From Timema cristinae (taxonomy: Eukaryota; Arthropoda; Insecta; Phasmatodea; Timematidae): a stretch of DNA of 64,000 nt. Numbering within the stretch: position 1 is the first letter of the stretch; every line of letters begins with the position of its first letter. Location of the stretch: positions 34,795,021 through 34,859,020 of the forward strand of contig JBCFYV010011164.1 of the NCBI GenBank assembly GCA_039000515.1, given 5' to 3'. Positions 56,570 through 64,000 of this stretch are shown piece by piece. The translations under genes and the position numbers were made by a program. The notes beneath the pieces are model-generated. The model was not told where the DNA came from. It ran no database searches and worked only from the letters and a program-made list of their open reading frames with translations.

Positions 56570-56808
56570 GCCGGGGTACAGAGTTATCTGATTACCAAAC
56601 CCTTCCTTCACCACTGACAAAATGTGTGTTAATCACAACTTGTGAATGTGTGGAATGCCAGGCCTCCACCGTGGTTCGGATCCCAAGTTAAACTCTAGGT
56701 CCTTCATTTCATCTCACAATCACCATATCACTACACATTAGCGTAAGTGCGTATAGACCGAACGGGTAGTAAAACTAGGTGCTAGTAATATAAATTATAA
56801 TAATACCT
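56570..56808 (+). mobile_element. S1 SINE, 5'-truncated
   Basis: Starts CCGGGGTACAGAGTTATCTG, then CCAAACCCTTCCTTCACC, CACCGTGGTTCGGATCCCAA and the shared end (GCGTATAGACCGAACGGGTA). Confidence 0.88.
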
Positions 56809-56890
56809 TCCGAGAATTGAACCTGAGACACCTAAGCTTGTAGCCAGGTAGGCCCTACACTGACCACTACACCATGGGGCCAGTTGGTAT
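56809..56890 (-). mobile_element. tRNA-like sequence, SINE head or tRNA pseudogene
   Basis: Minus strand: GGCCCCATGGTGTAGTGGTC (A box) and CTCAGGTTCAATTCTCGG (B box), as in tRNA-Glu/Asp-like heads. The middle (CTACCTGGCTACAAGCTTAG) is not a clean anticodon arm. It sits directly against the tail of an S1 copy. Confidence 0.6.
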
Positions 56891-56894
56891 TCTA

Positions 56895-57240
56895 CTGAAT
56901 GATAAGAGAAACTCTCAGTTACAGTTAAACAAAAATTTAATTCCACTGGTAACACTCCAACACGTTACTGAATTTAGTTTAAGTTTTAACCATTTATTAC
57001 TAAATTCTCCATAAAATTCAATAAATACGATAGCATTTTCCATATAACATTATAACTATGTATTTTAGAACACAAGTTTGTTAATCAAGACATCACAAAT
57101 GGTTTCCCAACAAAAATATGACATGTTAAAAATAACTAAAACACCATTGAAGTAAATGCATCCTGCAAGTCGTGTTCTAATATATTACTCGCTGTGTTTA
57201 GAAGGAGAGCAGTAAAAATCTAAATAACATCTATATTAAT
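56895..57240. other. AT-rich spacer, nothing recognised
   Basis: No gene or repeat signature was seen. Confidence 0.5.
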
Positions 57241-57246
57241 AGCATA

Positions 57247-57445
57247 ATGGTATATATGAGTATGCATATATTTATGTATGTATGTATGTATGTATGTATG
57301 TGTATGTATGTATATATATATGTATCTATGTATGCATGTATCTATGTATGTATATATGTATCTATGTATGCATGTAATATATGTGTGTATGTATGTATTA
57401 TTATATGTGTTTGTATTTATGTGTGTATGTATGTAGGCCTATGTA
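57247..57445. repeat. (TATG)n compound microsatellite
   Basis: Imperfect TATG, TATA and CTATGTATGCATG units run for about 200 bp. They keep one frame open for 69 codons (a Met/Tyr/Val/Cys-rich artefact). Confidence 0.93.
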
Positions 57446-57449
57446 TATT

Positions 57450-57970
57450 GGTCTAAAGGATTTTAGTAACTTACTTCTAAATGAACTAGAAAGTTGAAGT
57501 TTGGTTAATATCTAAAGGAACCACTCAAAAGGTAGCAAAACTTTCAAACACGGAATTTTTTTTTACATAAAGTAAAAACTGTCTTAGTTAATAATTCTAA
57601 ATCAAACTATTTGCACTTTAAAACCAAGAATAAACTAGAATAGAAAATACAGTCTCAAATTCAAAACGAAATTGCAGAATTTTATACAATGACTTGTTTT
57701 TATAGTTTGATTTGTTGTTTCGTATTCATTTTAGTAAATAGAAAAACTGTTTATTCGGCAATTAAAAAATGTACATGTAACGTTCAACACCATTATTTAA
57801 TTTGAGTTTATATTTATCTAGAGAATGGTTACAAAGTCCCCTGGGCAACAAACTTCAACTTATATCTGAACGTTGTCCTCCATTATAAGCACTTAATTTT
57901 ATTTCTCCCCACGTTGTTTGGGACATTTACTTTCATGTTGGTGGTTTAATTTCGAGAAAGAAATAGCAGA
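57450..57970. other. AT-rich spacer, nothing recognised
   Basis: No gene was seen. It may include the non-coding 3' end of the Tc1/mariner copy that follows. Confidence 0.45.
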
Positions 57971-57974
57971 CAGA

Positions 57975-58640
57975 TATTTTCAGGTCGTCAACTGTCTGTA
58001 AGCGAAGTTAGGAAACTTTGTCTTTCACTATACCCCAGAGTAAATTTTCACACGTCGTTAAGTCTGGACTTTTAGGAGGCCATGCCATGTCGGATACACG
58101 TCTAATCCAGCGCTCACTAAACTCTCTGTTCAGGAATTCTCCTACCTGGAGGGCAAAATGTGCCAGTGTTTCATCTTGCTGAATAATAATTGCTGACTCA
58201 CAAGTCCTCTCATACGCAACTGTGGAATCAACCATTCTTGTAGAATGGTCAATAAAGTAATGTGATCAACATTTGTGATAAAGAAATAAATTGGCCAATT
58301 TGATTATATACAGCAATTGCTGTCCATATCATCACGTATGGAGGGTGTTGTTCGATACTTCGTAAAAAAAATTGTGTTTGGTTTACACTAGAAATAAGTA
58401 TTCCTGCTTTGACTGCTCAGATAATAGGCACATTCAGCAATTAAAAAAAAGTTATATATTTACTCAATAGTCAGAATTCTTTACAAAAGAGATTTGTAAG
58501 CTGTTTCACGTTCTTCTATATACATATCGTACAACTCATTCACACAGGAGGGTTTAAATTATCAAAACTACAAATCTCGATTCATAAAATTTCTGATTGT
58601 GGACCGGGGAATAATTCTCAGCTCAGAAGATCCTTTCGAG
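57975..58640 (-). pseudogene. Tc1/mariner-superfamily transposase remnant
   Basis: Read on the minus strand, pieces of a DDE/D transposase appear in the right order: IPRSTIRNFMNRDL (helix-turn-helix region, about 58613-58572), VMIWTAIAVYNQIGQF (before the second catalytic block, about 58340-58290), then an open frame 58235-58008 with AIIIQQDETLAHFALQVGEF, ERWIRRVSDMAWPPKSPDLT and ENLLWGIVKDKVS, and after it FPNFAYRQLTT. QQD carries the second catalytic Asp and SPDLTTCE the third acidic residue, with 41 residues between them. Family members I recall have Asp in that last position, here it is Glu. Stops and frameshifts break the 5' half, and the first catalytic block is not clearly readable, so the copy is inactive. 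Confidence 0.85.
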
Positions 58641-58644
58641 AAGA

Positions 58645-60240
58645 TTTCTTAAGCGACCTGGTGCATGATGCCTCCACTGCCTTTCCACGACGTTTCCATG
58701 CTACTGCATGACCAGGACGTTTTATTTCAAGGACATTTCCAGTACTAAAAGCCTACTTCTCCCAAGAATACAGGTTGTCACGCTTTTAGCAGGCTTATTG
58801 AACCTATGTGAAAATCGTACTCGTATATCTTCTAAGATTATCCCTTCTCTTGCATGATCATGTACTCATACATTAGCTATAGTTATTTATTCTGTAGTAT
58901 AGACACTCGTATCAACCATTAAAGTTAAAATATAATATTATCTGGGGAATTTGTGCCAACCTTGTACAAAAAAATTGACTACTACTTTAACTAAAAGGTA
59001 TTTTTGAAATGAAAGATATTGAGAGGATACATTGACAGAAATAAGTTGGTTTAGTGAAAGTTCTATGTCCTCTTAATATGCCTAAGAATCTGTGAGAAGC
59101 TTTCTTTGATATCTCAACAGAAGACTTTGCCGGGAAGTGTGATAACTATAATGTATCGAGTGTGAAAATGTGGCTCTCCAATATGTACAGAACACACCTA
59201 TAGATCCTGCGTGGCATAAATATGAAATACTATAATTTTAGGAAAGTTCCACATAGCCTTCCGGAAATAATTCAAGATGTGTTTGAAATGAAAAAGGAAA
59301 AAAAAAGTTCGCAACAGCATGTGTATGGCATTGAACGTAGAACCAAAACTTGAATGTGGATGGCATTGATTGATGTTGCAGAGTAAGTTATAGGCCTAAT
59401 GCATTATAATTTTACATTTGGGAGAAAAGTTTTGCTTTTTTTTTTTACCACTGCGTCTTACGCGTTCTGGTTTTACGCTGAAAAGTTTTACATTTGGCAC
59501 ATGGCTTCAAGCAATGTTTGACAATTCTCTCATAAGACTATAGGGCAGCTATAGGTCAGACAAACCCAAATTTCTCAGCTCCAAAAAGATTTTAAAGGTA
59601 TAAAACTTGACAATAGTTTACGAGAAATTGACATTAACTTCCGTTATTAGCTAAGGCAATAATGGGTGATGATGAACTAGAAAAATACAGCTTCAAAAAT
59701 AATATCATTGAATTTCCAGAGGAAATATTTTCATACGGCTCGGTAGTTCATGAAACTTTTCGAAATAGGTTGAGCTCAATTGTTATTTCGAATGGCCATT
59801 CTTTGTACATGAAATTTCAAAGTTTCTAAAATAAATGGGGAGTTAATGAGCGTTTTAGAAGTAGAGGTCCAGTGTTACGTTATTGTGAACCCAGTAAATT
59901 GTAAGAATGATCGGGAAAATCTCAACTATTTAGTAACATTTTTTAAACAGTTTGACGCCCTCCAGAACTCCGCCACACAAGTTAAACATAAAAGTACTCA
60001 GTATAATAACAACCTTGGGTAATTAAATACTAAACAGGGCCTATTTAATGAAACTACCCAGAAGTGAAAAACTAGGATAAGAAGCTATAATCCATGCACC
60101 AATTTTAATAAGTTTATCTTAAGGAAATGTTGGCTTGTGTTTCCTGACGAGAATTGGTGTGACATTTATAGAGGTTGAAATCCCTTTATTTTTATACATG
60201 TGCAGTTCTCAGTTACACTAGTGTCCCCAATTAATATTAA
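58645..60240. other. AT-rich spacer, one SINE 3' end
   Basis: The left edge (to about 58760) may be further decayed Tc1/mariner DNA. A minus-strand shared SINE 3' fragment lies at 59451-59480. The rest shows nothing. Confidence 0.4.
59451..59480 (-). mobile_element. solitary S1/S2 3' end, decayed
   Basis: CCACTGCGTCTTACGCGTTC then TGGTTTTACGC is the shared 3' end with a short internal deletion. Confidence 0.55.
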
Positions 60241-60250
60241 TTAGTTACAA

Positions 60251-60498
60251 ACACGTTTTTGTGGCCCCATGATCGAAGGCGTCACTCTCGCAATATACTA
60301 GACTGTCAATGACGGGTAGATTGGGATTCGATCCCAGTCGGGTGTACTGAAGGTGGTTTTTCCTAAATTGTTTTCCCTATCTCCTTCCATAAAAATGCGA
60401 GTACAGTTCCTATAAGCTCAACCTTCCTAATTCCTAATACATTAAAGTAATGTATATAGGCGCATAACCCGAACAGGTAAGACGCGGTACTAACAAAA
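60251..60498 (+). mobile_element. S2a SINE, near full length
   Basis: Head GTGGCCCCATGATCGAAGGC, TCACTCTCGCAATATACTAG, B box GGGATTCGATCCCAGTCGGG, GTACTGAAGGTGGTTTTTCC and end GCATAACCCGAACAGGTAAG. AGTTACAA at 60243-60250 and 60499-60506 may be its TSD. Confidence 0.88.
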
Positions 60499-60509
60499 GT
60501 TACAAGGAC

Positions 60510-60738
60510 AAACCTTTCTCAGGATTGGTATCTATATGTTCAAGCTCATTTTCAGGCATGGCCAGTTGTACGTGGCCTCTTCATATAAAATTTTATCATT
60601 CATTAATAAAAATATAGCTAGTTTAGTTTATTATCACTTTACCCATTGTTAATTAACATAATTAACTGCACACGTACTTTTTTTTTCTACAAACATAGCC
60701 TAATCTTCCATGCGTTTATCACTTGAAGTCTAGGTTCT
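60510..60738. other. short AT-rich spacer
   Basis: No gene or repeat signature was seen. Confidence 0.5.
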
Positions 60739-60742
60739 GTTA

Positions 60743-61027
60743 GGTTGGTTACACCCAATATCATTACTGATGGAACTGCAGGTTTATGGAGAAAAACTTT
60801 ATCTTCGCTCTCTCGGTTAACTGTTGCCAAATCTCCTCACTCTCAGTTATGTCTGAAAGGTGTGCACTGGGGTATGAAGGAGCTACTGGCAACATCGACT
60901 AACCAACGTTGCGAAACTTGTTTTATTTTTGAAAGGAGGTCGACTACACTAAAACGAGAAAATAACAAGGCTGTTTCCCAAGAGTAACCATGCAGTTCCC
61001 TCAGCGATGATATCCAGTGTGGTAGCC
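60743..61027. mobile_element. short TIR element (MITE), relative of 1646-3230
   Basis: The left arm ATATCATTACTGATGGAACT, GCAGGTTTA and the reverse complement of the right arm ATATCATCGCTGAGGGAACT, GCATGGTTA are clear inverted repeats, preceded by GGTTGGTTACACCC / GGCTACCACACTGG. TA flanks both sides (60741-60742, 61028-61029). The inner TTTATCTTCGCTCTCTC recurs in the larger element. The 80-codon frame at 60745-60987 has no family resemblance and is probably chance. Confidence 0.75.
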
Positions 61028-61031
61028 TATT

Positions 61032-61345
61032 ACTATAATCCTATTGTATACAGTCCTAAAAACTAGCAAGTTTTTATTCTCCTTCGTTGATTATTTTTAA
61101 CGCTTTATATGAGTACACTATATAAAAAGAGCTATGTTAATTTGTTTACATCTTTTTACTTTACTTGTTCTTGAGATTGAACAAAAATCTCATCCGAATT
61201 TATATTTGATTCTAAAAAAGTTATTGTTAGCGAAGGTTATGTAAGTATCTGTGTATTAGCGTACAAGCATATACGAGTATAAATACAACTTACACGTAAG
61301 TATGTTTCATGTATTCATGTGCACTTCTCTGATGAATACTTTATT
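61032..61345. other. AT-rich spacer, nothing recognised
   Basis: No gene or repeat signature was seen. Confidence 0.5.
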
Positions 61346-61350
61346 AAAAC

Positions 61351-61387
<37 letters not shown>

Positions 61388-61670
61388 GTTGTTAGCACCG
61401 CGTCTTACTACCCGTTCGGGTTGTACGCAATTACGCTAATGTGTAATAGTAGGGTGATTGTGAGATGAAATGAAGGACCTACATTTTAACGTGGAATCCG
61501 AACCACGGTGGAGACTTGGCATTCCCCACATTCACAAGTTGTGATTAATACACGTCTTGTCAGAGGTGAAGGAAGAGTTTGGTAGTCAGATAAATCTGTG
61601 CCGGGACCAAGGATTGAACCCCGGACCCCCAGCACGGAAGTCTGGCACCTTACCCCTAGACCGCCAGGTC
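61351..61670 (-). mobile_element. S1 SINE, full length
   Basis: Minus strand: head GACCTGGCGGTCTAGGGGTA (A box), GGGGTTCAATCC (B box), body with GCACAGATTTATCTGA, shared end and an (AAT)n tail with AAC variants. Confidence 0.93.
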
Positions 61671-61950
61671 GACTATAAAAATTTATTAAATTTCAAATAA
61701 TTTATTTTAAAATAACATTACTTTATTGATTTGCTTTGTAAATATGAACATAGGGATAGAGATAATAAGGGTGGGGTCTACTTTACAAGAATCCATAAAT
61801 AATATTGATAGGACTTACTTTAAATAACATGAAAGGTTTATTTTAAATATAAATTAGCCATAAATTTATAATGCGTTTTAAAGGGAAAGTTGTGAGATAA
61901 ATTTATTTTTAACTTATCTTAGTGCCCTTTTGAACTATTCGTTAATATGT
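61671..61950. other. short AT-rich spacer
   Basis: No gene or repeat signature was seen. Confidence 0.5.
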
Positions 61951-61954
61951 TAAC

Positions 61955-62120
61955 TAAGCTATATGGTAGGGATGAGGAAGGTGAAGTTTTAAAGAAAACG
62001 TTTCAGCATTTTCGTGGCGGGAAAGCGGTAAAAGAAAACACCACATTCAGTACACCTGGCCAAGATTCGAATCCCAGCCTCCTCTTCATCGACAAGTCAG
62101 ACTATATGATCATGACATTG
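61955..62120 (-). mobile_element. S2 SINE, 3'-truncated
   Basis: GGTAGGGATGAGGAAGGTGA, CACATTCAGTACACCTGGCC, AAGATTCGAATCCCAGCC and ATCGACAAGTCAGACTAT are minus-strand S2 motifs. Confidence 0.72.
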
Positions 62121-62187
62121 AGACCGTGTACACCTTGATTTAACTTAATGTTTTTGTGAATAACAACGTGAAGTTCAATTTTTTTTT

Positions 62188-62432
62188 AGCATTGCGCTTG
62201 ACTAACCTTTCGGGTTATACGTTTATGTACTAATTACGCTAATGGTTTTAGGGATTAGGAAGGTCATATTTAGATGATGTGTACCCAAACTTGCGTGGAG
62301 GGAGAGTGGAAAACCATTTGGAAAAAACACCTTCAATACATCCGACCGAGATTATAACCTTGATCGCCCCGTCATCGACAGTCTAGTCTATTGTGAGAGT
62401 AGCACCTTAGGCCATGCGGCCACTGAAACGAG
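62188..62432 (-). mobile_element. S2a SINE, full length
   Basis: Minus strand: head CAGTGGCCGCATGGCCTAAG, CAATAGACTAGACTGTCGAT, GACGGGGCGATCAAGGTTAT, GGATGTATTGAAGGTGTTTT and the shared end. Confidence 0.88.
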
Positions 62433-62474
62433 TTTCACATCAACTACTGCTATCCTGCTATATACATAAGGTAT

Positions 62475-62520
62475 TATAACGTGCACTTTCTGAACCAACT
62501 CGTTATATCAGCACCCAAAT
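62475..62520 (-). mobile_element. S3 SINE 3' fragment
   Basis: GTGCACTTTCTGAACCAACT then CGTTATATCAGCACCC is the S3 end in reverse. It abuts the third R repeat. Confidence 0.7.
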
Positions 62521-62537
62521 TTTAAATTACACCTATT

Positions 62538-64000
62538 ACTTTCTCGCTATCTTACAGGTAGAGAAAGTATTGTGAACGTCAACAAAATTGAACTCATGGT
62601 TTTGATGAATCTCGACGTTTCATGACCCCCGAATCAGAAAAAGTAGTTTTTGAATTTCCGTCTGTCTGTCTGTCTGTACTTCCGACTAGAGCCTAAACAT
62701 TTTTACCGATCGGGATAAAACTTGGTATGTATAGGTTTCATAGGTTTCCCCGAGGCATTTTTGCAATTGGATATACAACCCTAAAATTAAGGATGGTTTC
62801 CTTAAGGGCGGAAAGAGAAAAGATCGATTTCATCAAAATTGGCTCTAACTTTTTTAATTAAATTTCATTTCTAAGCTTTGATCAATATTACAAACCATAT
62901 CGCTTCCCTCAACTTTTAGTCAAAATGACTTTAAGAGTTCCGATCTGATGCGTAAATTTTTATTTTTAATTTTACTTCCGTAAGTTTTTGAAATATGAAA
63001 TTACTGTCATTGCATCCATGTGCATCTATTTATAATAAACATCTTTTACTTGAAATATTTTTTGATTAAACCCAAAGTTTTCAAGCTATAGGCATACACA
63101 AATATATTTATTTTAACTTTGCACACACTTAAAGGTAAAGTATTACGATCGCAAAAATAAAAAATCTAGAGATGTTGATGGATGTCGACGTTTAATGAGC
63201 CCCCGAACCCTAAAAAATTGTTTTTTCAATGCCGTCTATCTGAGTGTCTGTTTAACCCTAAAATTAATAGTAGATTAATAAAAAGTGAAAAGAGAAAAAA
63301 ACTATTTTCTGAAAATCGGTTCTAATGATTTTGATTAAAATTTGTATCTTGACGTTGATTAAGATCACAAATAAAATTGATATTTTCATCTTCCTATGAA
63401 CATTACTTTTAGGGTACTTTACATAAGTGAAAATTTCCGTATCTTCGCATCTATTAGAGATACCAAATAACTTAACATTGTAAAATTGTAGTAAATATTA
63501 TAAAATATAAAAAAAACTTTTATATGAAATATATTTTTATAGATCTAACAGTTTCGGAGATTTTGGAAAATATATTAATACAATTTCGTAAGCTTTAGTT
63601 GTAAAGAGATACTACTTAAGTTTTAACGCAATAATTCTCCAATGCTATGGAGTAATTAAATATAAGTAAGTCTCTAAAAGTTTATGTTGTTTTTCCTTAA
63701 ACCACTTAGGAGAAATGTTTGTAGCTTACAACAATGATCAATCTCTATTATTTTAGATTCAATAGTCAATATTTACCTATTTTATTGGTCAAAATTTATA
63801 AATGAGGATTTTAATAACAATGTAATAACCACATGATATCCCCTAGTAAAATGACGAAAATATTAACAGGAAGTCATTATTTTAATACGTGTTGATCATT
63901 GGGGACCCAATATCGATATTTTATATTGATCCAAATATACAAATAAAGACGTTAATTCTTTATAAATAAAACTATGATATTTAAAACCACGAATAAAATT
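62538..64000 (+). repeat. R repeat, copy 3 (runs off the window)
   Basis: Starts ACTTTCTCGCTATCTTACAG with monomer I at about 62600 (GATGAATCTCGACGTTTCAT) and monomer II at about 63178 (GATGGATGTCGACGTTTAAT). The 3' part parallels copy 1 to the last base of the window. Its CCGTCTGTCTGTCTGT tract (62658-62675) is the longest of the three. Confidence 0.88.

Noticed and set aside
57247..57456. 69-codon frame rich in Met, Tyr, Val and Cys
   Set aside because: It is the translation of a TATG microsatellite.

Overview
Eukaryotic, AT-rich, repeat-dominated DNA with no operon structure. The only host coding sequence I can support is one internal exon of a paired-type homeobox gene, orthopedia (otp), on the minus strand at 45400-45738. 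It carries homeodomain residues 1-46 and ends at a clean splice donor at the classic 46/47 position. The homeodomain matches the arthropod form of Otp. Together with the transposon content (Buster-type hAT, PIF/Harbinger, Tc1/mariner, CR1-like and RTE/Jockey-like LINEs, tRNA-derived SINEs) this suggests an insect, or at least an arthropod, with a large genome. I cannot name the species. The exon for homeodomain residues 47-60 was not seen between 1 and 45399, so most of the window is probably otp intron plus its 5' side (inference).

Layout. 1-13 kb: AT-rich DNA with a 1.6-kb TIR element (1646-3230) containing a SINE; a three-level nest (SINE, then a hAT element at 5169-7339, then a CR1-like LINE remnant); two LINE C-terminal remnants (7.86-8.6 kb). 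13-24 kb: a TIR element (13677-14397); two more hAT elements (15149-16518, with the transposase C-terminus still readable, and 19083-19552), both inserted at the same base of a SINE promoter; a Harbinger transposase pseudogene (22933-23151). 25.6-26.1 kb: a GC-rich island of unknown nature. 26-34 kb: SINEs, a SINE hairpin and a pair of heat-shock-element-like motifs. 35-38.8 kb: a dispersed repeat (called R here) with two diverged internal monomers. 38.9-41.2 kb: a 51-bp satellite with a 255-bp higher-order period that appears to grow out of a SINE. 43.4-44.4 kb: a 66-bp tandem array. 45.4 kb: the otp exon. 46-64 kb: more SINEs, a second and third R copy (51.8-53.05 kb and 62.54 kb to the window end), a 250-bp near-perfect hairpin (55826-56075), a TATG microsatellite and a Tc1/mariner pseudogene (58 kb).

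Four SINE groups are named here for convenience. S1: tRNA-like head, body with a GCACAGATTTATCTGATT motif, (AAT)n tail. S2: heads 2a or 2b, body with GGGTGTACTGAGGGTGG and a CATGCAAATGCGGG motif. S1 and S2 share a 3' end containing GCGTATAACCCGAACGGGTA and AGACGCGGTGCTAA. S3: head like TTAGCTCAGTTGGTAGCG, 3' end GGTTCAGAAAGTGCACG. S4: head ending CCCGTGTCCAGGTGTCA. Several insertions have target-site duplications, which fix their ends. No tRNA gene, rRNA, CRISPR array or intact transposase is supported. Identifications rest on reading and recall of family motifs; no database search was run.
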